Assembly: GCA_902566945.1 (NCBI GenBank)
Contig: CACFKZ010000005.1
Span: 1-64,000, forward strand
Direction: 5' to 3'
Source: an uncultured Pelagibacteraceae bacterium
Lineage (GTDB): Bacteria; Pseudomonadota; Alphaproteobacteria; Pelagibacterales; Pelagibacteraceae
Length of the DNA stretch: 64,000 nt
Below are positions 54,507 to 64,000 of the stretch, piece after piece (positions within the stretch are counted from its first letter, which is position 1; every line of letters starts with the position of its first letter). The notes under the pieces were generated by a model. It did no database searches. It had not been told where the DNA came from and saw only the letters and a program-made list of their open reading frames with translations. Position numbers and translations under genes: made by a program.

Positions 54507-55609
54507 TACAATCCTTTATCGGAAATCCTCTTGCTTAAATTAGACAATAATTCAGATTTAGAAACCTGTTTTAAGATTGTTTTTTTTATTGGATCTAAAA
54601 ATTTATTCTGCTTAAAAAAATTATGTGTTGCATCAATACCTAAACCCATAATCATGTTTTCTGGTTTTCTATTTTTGTAAAAATCATTTAACGCATAACT
54701 ATTATTTATAGAAATACCAAGATCAAAATAATATTTTAAAATTTCTTTTAATTTTTTAATATCTCTAATTACCAAGTTAAAGCCTTGTCCTGCGATTGGG
54801 TGTATAACATGAAGTCCTTCTCCTAAAACTAAAATATTCTTTTCGTGATATTGTCTTTTTAAAACAAGAAATATTGGGTAAGATTGTAAATTACTTAAAA
54901 TCAAATTCTCTTTTGCATTAAATATCTCTAAAATTTTAATTTTAACTAAATTATTAATTTCTTTTGCATTTTTTTCATAGAAGCTTTTTTTCAGACTCCA
55001 AACGAATGAGAAACAATCCTTAGAATAAGGCAAAATAGCTAATGGACCTTCTTTTAAAAAGAATTGGCTTGTATTTAAATTCTTAAATTTATGTTTCACA
55101 TGTCCAGTTACTGCTATTTCTTTATAATCTTTTTTAATTGATCTTTTTTTAAATAAGTTGTTATAAATTTTTGACTTACCGCCTAAACAAAGAATTATTA
55201 ATTCAAAGTTTTTAAGTTGCTTGATATCATTTATTTCTTTTCTGATTATATTTACTTTGTTTTTTACTATTTCTTTAAAGAGGAGTTCTTTAATCTTTTG
55301 ATTTTCAAAAACATACATTAAATTATCTTTTTTTTCATTTAAATTTAGAAAATTAATTTTCTCCTTAGATGACTCATAATAAAGTTCTATATTTTTAGAA
55401 GGCCAAAAAAGATTGCTTTTAAAACTCAGAATATTTTCTTTAAAGAATTTAAAATTCGACTCTGAAATTGCAGTTGTTCTTTTATCACGATATTTTAATG
55501 TGTTTTTTGCCACTAGACTCACATGTACGCCTGACATTTTACTTATCACAACTGCTGTCATTAAGCCGGAAAGGCCATCGCCTACTATGCATACTCGTTG
55601 TTTGTTCAT
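54503..55609 (-). CDS. UbiH/UbiF-like FAD monooxygenase (start reassigned to MNKQRVCIVGDGLSG)
   Basis: VCIVGDGLSGLMTAV; VLGEGLHVIHPIAGQGFNLVIRDI. Confidence 0.88.
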   Translation of the reverse strand: MNKQRVCIVGDGLSGLMTAVVISKMSGVHVSLVAKNTLKYRDKRTTAISESNFKFFKENILSFKSNLFWPSKNIELYYESSKEKINFLNLNEKKDNLMYVFENQKIKELLFKEIVKNKVNIIRKEINDIKQLKNFELIILCLGGKSKIYNNLFKKRSIKKDYKEIAVTGHVKHKFKNLNTSQFFLKEGPLAILPYSKDCFSFVWSLKKSFYEKNAKEINNLVKIKILEIFNAKENLILSNLQSYPIFLVLKRQYHEKNILVLGEGLHVIHPIAGQGFNLVIRDIKKLKEILKYYFDLGISINNSYALNDFYKNRKPENMIMGLGIDATHNFFKQNKFLDPIKKTILKQVSKSELLSNLSKRISDKGLY

Positions 55610-55665
55610 ATTAAAAATTTTAACACTTTCATAAAAATGGTAAAAAGTATGTAAATTGATTCGAA

Positions 55666-57747
55666 ATGAATACAAACTTTTTAAATAGTGTAACAAATTT
55701 TTTGAAAAAACGAACCTTTGAATTACTAGGTTTAATCTTAGTTTTATCAAGTGTCGCACTTGCAATTGCCTTTACAACATATTCTCCTGAAGATCCTTCA
55801 TTCATTTATGGAGATAGGAGTTTCGAGATCAAGAATTTTTTTGGGATTTATGGAAGTAGCGTTGCAGATTTTTTATTACAAAGTTTTGGTTTGGCTTCTT
55901 TTTTATTATCACTTAATTTTTTATTTTGGGGATTAGATTTAATAATAAAGAAAGAATTAAAAAGAATAATTTTGAAACTATTTTTAGTTGTTGCTTATTT
56001 AACTGTTGGAACAGTTTTTATCTATTTAACATTCGATAATTCTTTTTGGTTAATTGATAATGGTAATTCAGGTTTTGTTGGAAAAATAACGTATAATTTT
56101 ATAAATACTTGGGCTCCGTGGATTGATAATACATATTCAATTTATGGTCTCCTTTTATTAACTATAATTTTTTTTTCAATTTCAGCTGATATAAATTATA
56201 AAAAAGTATTCTCAGTAATTATTTCTCTTTTTAGAAGAAAGCCTGCGGAAAATATTGAACCGGATTTTGGCAAAATTAATATTGAAGAGCAGCCACAGAC
56301 TTTGGAAAAACCACAGCAATCTTTTTCATTTGGCACTGACACAAGCGCTCAAACAGAGCAATTTACTGCTAAAACTAAATATAAATTACCAGATATAAAT
56401 TATTTAGAAAAAAATTTATCTAAACTTAGTTCTGATGGAAATAAAAATCGTCCTGACGCTGAATTTATGGAAAAAATATTATTAGACTTTGGTATAGACG
56501 GAAAAATTAAAACAATTAATAATGGTCCTGTAGTTAGCCTTTATGAATTTGAGCCAGCTCCTGGTGTAAAAGTATCAAAAATAATAAATTTATCTGAGGA
56601 TCTAGCCAGAAATACTAGTTCAACTTCTACAAGAGTTTCAGTTATTCCAGGAAAAAACACTGTTGGAATTGAAATTCCAAACGAGGAAAGAGAAGGTGTA
56701 TCTCTAAGAGAAATTATTTCTTATAATAAATTTCAAAATAATGATGTAAGACTTCCTATAGCATTAGGTAAAAGTATTTCAGGAATGCCAATTGTTGGTG
56801 ATTTAACTTCAATGCCTCATCTTTTAATTGCAGGTACCACTGGTTCAGGAAAGTCTGTTTGTATTAATACTATAATCGTCTCACTGCTTTACAAACTAAG
56901 TCCAGATCTTTGTAAATTTATTTTAATCGATCCAAAAATGTTAGAGCTATCTACTTACGAAGGAATACCTCATTTGTTAACTCCGGTTATTACTGATGCT
57001 AAGAAAGCTACATCGGCTTTATCATGGACAGTAAAAGAAATGAACAGCAGATATAAATTAATGAGCAAGGTAGGGGTTAGAAACATTGATGGATATAACA
57101 CTAAGCATAAACTTAAAATGCCTTACATCGTTGTAGTAGTTGACGAAATGTCAGACTTAATGCTTGTAGCTGGAAAAGAAATTGAAAACTACATTCAAAA
57201 ATTATCTCAAATGGCAAGAGCTGCCGGTATTCATATCATCATGGCTACACAAAGACCAAGCGTTGATGTAATAACAGGTACAATAAAAGCGAATTTCCCA
57301 ACAAGAATATCTTTTCAAGTTAGTTCCAAGATTGATAGTAGAACAATTTTAGGAGAACAGGGTGCTGAACAATTACTTGGAAAAGGAGACATGTTATTCA
57401 TGTCATCAGCAAACAGAATAGTTAGAATTCATGGCCCTTACGTTTCTGAACAAGAAATTGAGAAAATTACAAACTCGCTAAGAGCTCAGGGAGAGCCAGA
57501 TTATATGGAAGAGATTACTTCCCAAGAAACAACTGAAAGCTCATTAACTCCTGTAGGTGAAGGAGATGAAGATGAATTATATAATCAAGCTGTAGAAATT
57601 ATTAAAGCTGAAGGAAAGGCCTCTACAAGCTTCTTGCAGAGAAAATTACAGATCGGATACAATAGAGCTGCTAGAATTATTGATATGATGGAAGAAAAAG
57701 GAATTGTAAGTAAGGCAAATCATGTTGGTAAACGTGAAGTTCTGTAA
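55666..57747 (+). CDS. ftsK: DNA translocase FtsK
   Basis: TM N-term; HLLIAGTTGSGKSVCINTII; C-terminal gamma-like domain. Confidence 0.97.
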   Translation: MNTNFLNSVTNFLKKRTFELLGLILVLSSVALAIAFTTYSPEDPSFIYGDRSFEIKNFFGIYGSSVADFLLQSFGLASFLLSLNFLFWGLDLIIKKELKRIILKLFLVVAYLTVGTVFIYLTFDNSFWLIDNGNSGFVGKITYNFINTWAPWIDNTYSIYGLLLLTIIFFSISADINYKKVFSVIISLFRRKPAENIEPDFGKINIEEQPQTLEKPQQSFSFGTDTSAQTEQFTAKTKYKLPDINYLEKNLSKLSSDGNKNRPDAEFMEKILLDFGIDGKIKTINNGPVVSLYEFEPAPGVKVSKIINLSEDLARNTSSTSTRVSVIPGKNTVGIEIPNEEREGVSLREIISYNKFQNNDVRLPIALGKSISGMPIVGDLTSMPHLLIAGTTGSGKSVCINTIIVSLLYKLSPDLCKFILIDPKMLELSTYEGIPHLLTPVITDAKKATSALSWTVKEMNSRYKLMSKVGVRNIDGYNTKHKLKMPYIVVVVDEMSDLMLVAGKEIENYIQKLSQMARAAGIHIIMATQRPSVDVITGTIKANFPTRISFQVSSKIDSRTILGEQGAEQLLGKGDMLFMSSANRIVRIHGPYVSEQEIEKITNSLRAQGEPDYMEEITSQETTESSLTPVGEGDEDELYNQAVEIIKAEGKASTSFLQRKLQIGYNRAARIIDMMEEKGIVSKANHVGKREVL

Positions 57748-58291
57748 ACAAATATTTTTAATCTCGTTTTTTCTATTAATAACAACGAGTTTATCAGCTA
57801 ATGAAAAGGATCAAATCGTTGCTCAACTAAATAGCTTAAACACTTTAGAATTTACATTTGATCAATTAATTAATGAAAAAACAGAAAAAGGTAGTTGTCT
57901 TTTAGAGTTTCCTGGAAAATTAAAATGCAATTACTTTGATGAAAAGAAAAAAGAATTAGTTATTAATAATAAGAGGTTATCAATAACACAGAAAAGGTAC
58001 AACAAAACTTATCATTATCCTGTTTCAAAATCACCATTCTTAAATATTTTATATAAAGATAAACTTTTAGAAATTGTGCAATTAGGAGAATTAGAAGTAA
58101 ATGATCAAATAATTAAGCTTATTTATTTTGGTGACAACGAAATTACAGTTTTTTTTGACAAAAAAAATCTAGATTTGAAAGGATGGGAGATTAAAGATCA
58201 ATACAACAATAATATAAATTTCTCACTAAACATTTTTGCTAAAAATAACGTTTTTAATAAGGGTACCTTTAAAGTGCCTGAAATAAACTAA
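57722..58291 (+). CDS. lolA: Outer-membrane lipoprotein carrier LolA-like
   Basis: Signal peptide; FTFDQLI..EKGSCLLEFPGKLKCNY pattern. Confidence 0.8.
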   Translation: MLVNVKFCKQIFLISFFLLITTSLSANEKDQIVAQLNSLNTLEFTFDQLINEKTEKGSCLLEFPGKLKCNYFDEKKKELVINNKRLSITQKRYNKTYHYPVSKSPFLNILYKDKLLEIVQLGELEVNDQIIKLIYFGDNEITVFFDKKNLDLKGWEIKDQYNNNINFSLNIFAKNNVFNKGTFKVPEIN

Positions 58292-58794
58292 GCTACAAAA
58301 TCAATTTCTTCTTCTTTAAAAATCTCAAAACCTTTAGATTTATAATTTTGTAATGCATGTTTATGGTCTAAACTACAAGTATGAACCCACATTCTTTCAG
58401 GATTTTTTCTTGATGCACTTGCAATTGCATGATTTACAAGTGTTGAACCAAGCTTCAAACCTCTGAATTCTTTTAGTACTCCTAGATTTATAAGCTCTAC
58501 TTCATTTGATCCAGGATGATATTCTTGTTCGTAATATCCTACAAGATCTTCACCTTTTTTAAGAACGTGCGTTTCTAAATTTTTATTCGTAACATACTTT
58601 ACCCACTCACTATCAGACCAAAGTAATCTGTCTCTCCAATAGTGGTCTACACCTATTTGTTTATAAAAAAATTTATTTAAGTGAAAATTATCTTTGTCAT
58701 CCAAAATAATTTGAAAATTTTCTGGCAGGTTTAAATCAACTGTTTTTGAAAAATCTTTAATTTCTAAAAAATATCTTTTTACTCTAGAAACCAT
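58288..58794 (-). CDS. GNAT-family acetyltransferase
   Basis: LINLGVLKEFRGLKLGSTLVNHAIASA. Confidence 0.8.
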   Translation of the reverse strand: MVSRVKRYFLEIKDFSKTVDLNLPENFQIILDDKDNFHLNKFFYKQIGVDHYWRDRLLWSDSEWVKYVTNKNLETHVLKKGEDLVGYYEQEYHPGSNEVELINLGVLKEFRGLKLGSTLVNHAIASASRKNPERMWVHTCSLDHKHALQNYKSKGFEIFKEEEIDFVA

Positions 58795-59150
58795 CAGCTT
58801 ACCATCTTTCCAATCTTTTCACCTGCGAATATATGATAGTGTAAATGAGGAACTTCCTGACCACCATCACTTCCTATATTAGTTAAAGCTCGATACCCTT
58901 TGTCTTTTGCTCCCATTAAGTTTGCGACATGTGTCACGGCTTTATTTAACTCTACAATCTCTTTATCTGATGCTTTGTTGTTGAAATCATTAAGATCTAC
59001 GTATTCACCTTTAGGAATAACTAAAACATGAACTTTCTTTTGAGGGTTAATATCATGAAAAGCTAAAACATGATCATTTTCATAAACTTTTTTACACGGA
59101 ATTTCACCTCTTAGAATTTTAGCAAATATATTATTTTTGTCGTAACTCAT
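58794..59150 (-). CDS. HIT-family hydrolase
   Basis: IFAKILRGEIPCKKVYENDHVLAFHDI; GQEVPHLHYHIF. Confidence 0.96.
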   Translation of the reverse strand: MSYDKNNIFAKILRGEIPCKKVYENDHVLAFHDINPQKKVHVLVIPKGEYVDLNDFNNKASDKEIVELNKAVTHVANLMGAKDKGYRALTNIGSDGGQEVPHLHYHIFAGEKIGKMVS

Positions 59151-59419
59151 TTCTGTCTTTTCTTAAGTTCGCTCATCACATCTTCAATTTTTATGTTGTT
59201 AGCCTCTAAATAGACCATCAAATGATAAACAACATCAGCAGCTTCGTGTATCTTATTTGAATTTTTTTCAACAGACTCTATTAATTCGCCTATTTCCTCT
59301 TTTACTTTTGAAACACTTAAGTTTTTATCGTTCAAAAGTTTATTAGTATAAGACTTATCTGGAGAAGAATTTTTTCTCTCTCTGATTGTTTTAATTAGTT
59401 GTTCTAAGTTTTCAAACAT
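59147..59419 (-). CDS. hisE: Phosphoribosyl-ATP pyrophosphatase
   Basis: KVKEEIGELIESVE...HEAADVVYHLMVYL. Confidence 0.93.
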   Translation of the reverse strand: MFENLEQLIKTIRERKNSSPDKSYTNKLLNDKNLSVSKVKEEIGELIESVEKNSNKIHEAADVVYHLMVYLEANNIKIEDVMSELKKRQK

Positions 59420-59420
59420 T

Positions 59421-60179
59421 TTATAACCTTACTGATACATTTTTAGAATTCAAATATTCTTTAGCATCTTTGATTTTATATTCTCCATAATGGAAAATAG
59501 AAGCCGCTAAAACTGCACTTGCACCGCCTTTAACAATACCATCATATAAGTGATCTAGAGTTCCAACTCCACCTGAAGCTATCACTGGAATATTAGTACT
59601 ATTTGTGATTGTTTTTAATAAATCAACATCGTAACCAGATTTAGTTCCATCTTTATCCATCGAAGTTAATAAAATTTCTCCAGCTCCATTTTCTTCTACT
59701 TTTTTAGCAAACTCAACTGCATCGATACCAGTTTTATTTCTTCCGCCGTGTGTAAATACTTCCCATTTATTATTTGAAACTTTTTTTGCATCGATCGCAA
59801 CAACAATGCATTGAGATCCAAATTTTTTTGATGCTTCCTTAACGAAGTCTACATTTTTTACAGCAGCAGTATTAATAGAGACTTTATCTGCACCGGCTAA
59901 CAATAAATCGGTAATATTTTGAATAGTTCTAACTCCACCTCCAACAGTTAAAGGAACGAAACATTCTTTTGCAGTTTTTCTAACAATATCAATAATGGTT
60001 TCCCTTTTTTCATTTGAAGCGGTAATATCAAGAAAACAAATCTCGTCAGCGCCACCGTCACTGTAAATTTTAGCTTGTTCTACTGGATCTCCAGCATCTT
60101 TTAATTCAACAAAGTTAATACCTTTAACGACTCTTCCATCTTTAACATCAAGGCAAGGTATAATTCTATTTTTAAGCAT
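59421..60179 (-). CDS. hisF: Imidazole glycerol phosphate synthase HisF
   Basis: [19 protein letters not shown]. Confidence 0.98.
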   Translation of the reverse strand: MLKNRIIPCLDVKDGRVVKGINFVELKDAGDPVEQAKIYSDGGADEICFLDITASNEKRETIIDIVRKTAKECFVPLTVGGGVRTIQNITDLLLAGADKVSINTAAVKNVDFVKEASKKFGSQCIVVAIDAKKVSNNKWEVFTHGGRNKTGIDAVEFAKKVEENGAGEILLTSMDKDGTKSGYDVDLLKTITNSTNIPVIASGGVGTLDHLYDGIVKGGASAVLAASIFHYGEYKIKDAKEYLNSKNVSVRL

Positions 60180-60897
60180 TAATCTCCTTTGCTAACTCTT
60201 CAAGCTTAATATCACCATCGTAAATAGCTTTACCAACGATAATACCTTCAATTTTTTTATTATTTAACTCTTTAGCTTTCTTAACATCGCTTAATGAAGA
60301 AACACCTCCTGAAATTACAACAGGGCAATTAGAAAGTTCAGCAATTTTTATAGTCTCGTCTAAGTTAGGGCTAGTTTTCATTCCATCTCTATTAATATCT
60401 GTGTAAATAATTCGACTTACTCCATAGTTACTTACTTCTTTAAGAAAATCTGTGGTTTTAATATTAAGATTTTCTTTCCAGCCTGACACAGAAAGATTTC
60501 CATCCTTTGCGTCTAGCCCTAAAGCAATTTGACCTTTAAATTTTTCACAGGCCTCTTTTAAAAATTCTTTATTTTTAATCGCACCGCTCCCTAAAATTAC
60601 TTTCTCAACACCAGTATCAACATATTGTTTGATGCTATCGAGAGATCTAACACCACCACCTATTTCAATCTTCAAATCGTATTTACTTACTATTTCTTTT
60701 ATAATATCTAAATTTATCGTCTTTCCAGTTAATGCACCATCCAAATCAACAATATGTAAATTTTTAAAGCCATGGTCTTTATATTTACCAGCTTGATCAA
60801 TGGGTGAAAATTCATATTCAGTTTTGTTTTCAAAGTCTCCTTTGATTAATCTTACGCATTTCTTATCTTTAATATCTATAGCTGGAAATATTTTCAT
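60172..60897 (-). CDS. hisA: HisA isomerase (start reassigned to [11 protein letters not shown])
   Basis: [19 protein letters not shown]. Confidence 0.97.
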   Translation of the reverse strand: MKIFPAIDIKDKKCVRLIKGDFENKTEYEFSPIDQAGKYKDHGFKNLHIVDLDGALTGKTINLDIIKEIVSKYDLKIEIGGGVRSLDSIKQYVDTGVEKVILGSGAIKNKEFLKEACEKFKGQIALGLDAKDGNLSVSGWKENLNIKTTDFLKEVSNYGVSRIIYTDINRDGMKTSPNLDETIKIAELSNCPVVISGGVSSLSDVKKAKELNNKKIEGIIVGKAIYDGDIKLEELAKEINA

Positions 60898-61084
60898 TTT
60901 TGATTTTTTTCTTTTCTTTCCTCCAAAGAATAAAAAATAATAAAATAAGTGCTGGTTGTAAAATAACAAATATAATTATGTTTGCTAAGTAATATCCAAA
61001 TCCATATTCACCAGGCGCACCACCAATTACCTGAAGAATGTAAACACAAAACATAAAAAAATCTGTAATTATTTTTTCAAACAT
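60869..61084 (-). CDS. Small membrane protein of unknown function between hisH and hisA
   Basis: 71-aa ORF with two TM segments, overlaps hisA start by 29 nt; fills an otherwise empty gap. Confidence 0.65.
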   Translation of the reverse strand: MFEKIITDFFMFCVYILQVIGGAPGEYGFGYYLANIIIFVILQPALILLFFILWRKEKKKIKNENISSYRY

Positions 61085-61085
61085 T

Positions 61086-61715
61086 TTAAATTTTCATAAA
61101 ATTTTCAATTATTTTTAATCCAATTTTATCACTTTTCTCAGGATGAAATTGTGTTCCAAACAAATTCTCCTTCTCAACTGTACAAACAATCTTTGATGAA
61201 TAATCTGTTGTAGCTGAAATAACTGATTTATCCATGGGTATAAACTCATAACTATGTACAAAGTACATGTGAGATTTATTTTTAATGTCTTTAAATAGTT
61301 TGCTCTCTTTTTGAATATCAATTTCATTCCAACCAATGTGTGGGAGTTTAAATTTTCCTTTTTGATTATCGATTCTTGAAACTTTTCCAGGTATCCAACC
61401 TAGTCCTTTAGTTTCTGCTTCTTCATAACCTACATCTGCAAACATTTGTAAACCAACACAAATTCCTAATAAAGGTTTCTTATTTGTCGTCGCAAATTCT
61501 TTTAGAGTATCAACTAATCCGTTAATACTATTAAGAGAGTCCACGCAGCTTTTAAACGAACCTTGTCCTGGTAAAACAATTTTGTCACTGGATTTAATTT
61601 TTTTAATATCTGAGGTTACTTCTATATTAACTTTACCTTTAGCAACCTCTGTAAAAGAATTTATGACAGAGCTAATATTGCCCGATTGGTAGTCAACAAT
61701 TGTGACGTTCATCAA
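61086..61715 (-). CDS. hisH: Imidazole glycerol phosphate synthase HisH
   Basis: DYQSGNISSV; LLGICVGLQMFAD; GTQFHPEKS. Confidence 0.97.
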   Translation of the reverse strand: MMNVTIVDYQSGNISSVINSFTEVAKGKVNIEVTSDIKKIKSSDKIVLPGQGSFKSCVDSLNSINGLVDTLKEFATTNKKPLLGICVGLQMFADVGYEEAETKGLGWIPGKVSRIDNQKGKFKLPHIGWNEIDIQKESKLFKDIKNKSHMYFVHSYEFIPMDKSVISATTDYSSKIVCTVEKENLFGTQFHPEKSDKIGLKIIENFMKI

Positions 61716-61717
61716 TT

Positions 61718-62308
61718 TTAAATAGAGCCTTTTGTCGAAGGTATTGAGTTTTTAATTCTTTTATCAATCGCTAAAGCATCTTTTAATGATCTAGCTAAAC
61801 CTTTGTAACACGACTCAATCTTGTGATGACTATTTTCACCGTAAATGTTTTCTATGTGTAAAGTAATTCCAGCTGATTGTGAAAAAGCTTGAAACCACTC
61901 TTTAAATAATTCTGTGTCCATCTCGCCAAGTTTCTCAACCGGCAAATTTACTTTCCAAATTAAATAAGGTCTATTCGACACATCTATTGAAACTCGGCTT
62001 AGAGTTTCATCCATAGGTATCATTGTTGATGCATATCTTGTTATACCTTTTCGGTTACCCGCAGCTTTTTTTATAGCTTCACCTATAGCAATTCCTGTGT
62101 CCTCGGTAGTATGGTGTAAGTCAATATGGGTATCACCTTTAGCTTTAACCTCTAAGTCTATTAGAGAGTGCTTTGATAGTTGTTCCAACATGTGATCTAA
62201 AAATCCTATTCCAGTTTTAACTTTATACTTTCCCTTTCCGTCTAGATTGACAGCGACAGAAATGCTTGTCTCTTTTGTTTTTCTCGTAATTTTTGCTTTT
62301 CTACTCAT
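61718..62308 (-). CDS. hisB: Imidazoleglycerol-phosphate dehydratase
   Basis: [32 protein letters not shown]. Confidence 0.97.
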   Translation of the reverse strand: MSRKAKITRKTKETSISVAVNLDGKGKYKVKTGIGFLDHMLEQLSKHSLIDLEVKAKGDTHIDLHHTTEDTGIAIGEAIKKAAGNRKGITRYASTMIPMDETLSRVSIDVSNRPYLIWKVNLPVEKLGEMDTELFKEWFQAFSQSAGITLHIENIYGENSHHKIESCYKGLARSLKDALAIDKRIKNSIPSTKGSI

Positions 62309-62404
62309 AAACTATGTCCGATTTACCTTTGATATATATTTAAATCGTTATTTTATCAATAAATCACTATTGAAGATCTTAAATTAATCTCCACATATAA
62401 CTTC

Positions 62405-62944
62405 ATGAATACAGCTGAAAAATGGCACGGTACTACAATTGTCCTTCTTAGAAAGGGTGGAGAAACTGTTGTAGCAGGTGACGGTCAAGTTAGTCTTGGT
62501 AATACAGTTTTAAAAAGCAAGGCCAAAAAAGTTAGGAAAATTGAGAGCAGAGGAGTAATCGCAGGGTTCGCCGGCTCAACCGCGGATGCTCTAACATTAT
62601 TTGAAAGACTTGAGGCCAAGTTAGAGAAACATGCTGGTAACTTACAAAGAGCAGCTGTTGAGTTAGCAAAAGATTGGAGAAGTGATAAGTTTTTAAGAAG
62701 ATTGGAAGCATTGATGGCAGTAGCAGATAAAAATCATAGTTTTATTATATCTGGGACTGGAGATGTTTTAGAACCTGAGGATGGAATTATTGGAATAGGT
62801 TCTGGTGGTAATTACGCGCTAGCAGCTGCAAAAGTTTTAATTGAAACTGATATGAAAGCTGAGGAGATAGCGAAAAAAGCATTAAAGGTTGCATCAGATA
62901 TCTGTGTATTTACAAACAATAATGTTACAATGGAAAAAATTTAA
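62405..62944 (+). CDS. hslV: ATP-dependent protease subunit HslV
   Basis: [29 protein letters not shown]. Confidence 0.97.
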   Translation: MNTAEKWHGTTIVLLRKGGETVVAGDGQVSLGNTVLKSKAKKVRKIESRGVIAGFAGSTADALTLFERLEAKLEKHAGNLQRAAVELAKDWRSDKFLRRLEALMAVADKNHSFIISGTGDVLEPEDGIIGIGSGGNYALAAAKVLIETDMKAEEIAKKALKVASDICVFTNNNVTMEKI

Positions 62945-64000
62945 TGTCTAAATCAAAAAAAGAGACAAATCTTAAATTAGTTAAAGGTTCGAAAGAGGAC
63001 AGATCAAAAGTTAGTGCTCTTTCGCCTAGAGAAATAGTTTCTGAATTAGATAGATATGTAATTGGTCAGAAAGATGCAAAAAAAGCTGTTGCTGTAGCTT
63101 TAAGAAATAGATGGAGAAGGCAGGCACTAACTGATGAAATGAGGGATGAGGTCTTACCTAAAAATATTCTAATGATTGGTCCTACAGGTGTTGGTAAAAC
63201 TGAAATATCAAGACGTCTTTCAAAATTGGCTGAAGCACCGTTTATAAAGGTTGAGGCAACAAGATTTACTGAAGTTGGATACGTTGGTAGAGACGTAGAA
63301 CAAATAGTTAGAGACTTAATCGAAATAGCTATTGCAATGGAAAGAGAAAGAAAAAGAAAAGAAGTTAAAGCAAAAGCAGAATTAAAAGCAGAGGAAAAAG
63401 TATTAGATGCATTAGTTGGTAATAAAGCAAGTGTTGCCACAAGAGAAAGCTTTAGAAAAAGACTAAGAAATGGTGATCTTGATAATAATGAAATCGAAAT
63501 AGAAGTTCAGGACTCGAAGTCAGGATTGCAAAGCTTTGAAATACCTGGAATGCCTGGTGGAAACGTAGGAATGGTTAATCTTGGAGATATTTTAGGAAAA
63601 TCTATGGGAGGAAAAAAAGGTAAAAAGAAAAAAATGTCAGTTAAAGAATCTCACAGTATTTTAGTTGCTCAAGAGTCAGATAAAATGATTGAAGAAGATA
63701 AGATAATTAAAGAGGCTAAAAAAGCTACTGAAGAAAACGGAATAGTTTTTTTAGATGAGATTGATAAAGTTTCTGCAAGAAGTGATAGGGTGGGTGGTGA
63801 TGTTTCAAGAGAAGGAGTACAAAGAGACTTATTGCCATTAATTGAGGGAACAACAGTAAGTACTAAACATGGGCCTATAAAAACTGACCACATTTTATTT
63901 ATTGCATCAGGTGCCTTCCAATTAGCAAAGCCTTCAGATCTATTACCAGAACTTCAGGGAAGGTTACCAATAAGAGTAGAATTAAATGCTTTAAACGAAG
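62944..64000 (+). CDS. hslU: HslU ATPase, 3' truncated by window edge (absent from the ORF track because it has no stop here)
   Basis: MSKSKKETN...[54 protein letters not shown] overlap with hslV. Confidence 0.97.
   Translation, partial: MSKSKKETNLKLVKGSKEDRSKVSALSPREIVSELDRYVIGQKDAKKAVAVALRNRWRRQALTDEMRDEVLPKNILMIGPTGVGKTEISRRLSKLAEAPFIKVEATRFTEVGYVGRDVEQIVRDLIEIAIAMERERKRKEVKAKAELKAEEKVLDALVGNKASVATRESFRKRLRNGDLDNNEIEIEVQDSKSGLQSFEIPGMPGGNVGMVNLGDILGKSMGGKKGKKKKMSVKESHSILVAQESDKMIEEDKIIKEAKKATEENGIVFLDEIDKVSARSDRVGGDVSREGVQRDLLPLIEGTTVSTKHGPIKTDHILFIASGAFQLAKPSDLLPELQGRLPIRVELNALNE

Noticed and set aside
63066-63893. Two minus-strand ORFs at the right edge
   Set aside because: Antisense to hslU, which is open to the window end on the plus strand.

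Overview
The window is AT-rich and very densely coding (about 64 kb). It looks like a streamlined marine alphaproteobacterium of the SAR11/Pelagibacterales type; this is inferred from gene order, composition and protein character, and no search was run. Content is mostly housekeeping: ubiB(partial)-coaBC-dut-thiF, a katG/irr block next to fabA-fabB-fabI, pnp-rpsO-rbfA-infB-nusA-metK-lnt-ybeY-phoH-miaB-fur-tsaB, nfuA-trpS-murJ, maeB, rsmI, grpE-dnaK-dnaJ-dapB-nth, yggS/thiE, a porin, leuS-lptE-holA, parB-parA-rsmG-mnmG-mnmE, ftsK-lolA, hisE/F/A/H/B and hslV-hslU(partial). I saw no tRNA, rRNA, CRISPR array, IS element or prophage. Main second-look items: (1) gene boundaries locked to the theoretical minimum, with 5 of 11 convergent pairs sharing a 4-bp stop overlap (YTAA) and 3 divergent pairs whose start codons abut or overlap (CATATG x2, ATGCAT); (2) an intrinsic-terminator-like hairpin directly against the nusA Shine-Dalgarno; (3) a shared 17-bp Irr/PerR-type palindrome in front of both katG and irr; (4) an unlisted 35-aa ArfA-like ribosome-rescue ORF; (5) a bidirectional terminator encoded inside the thiE-like C-terminus; (6) four, possibly five, homopolymer frameshifts confined to the first ~4.7 kb.
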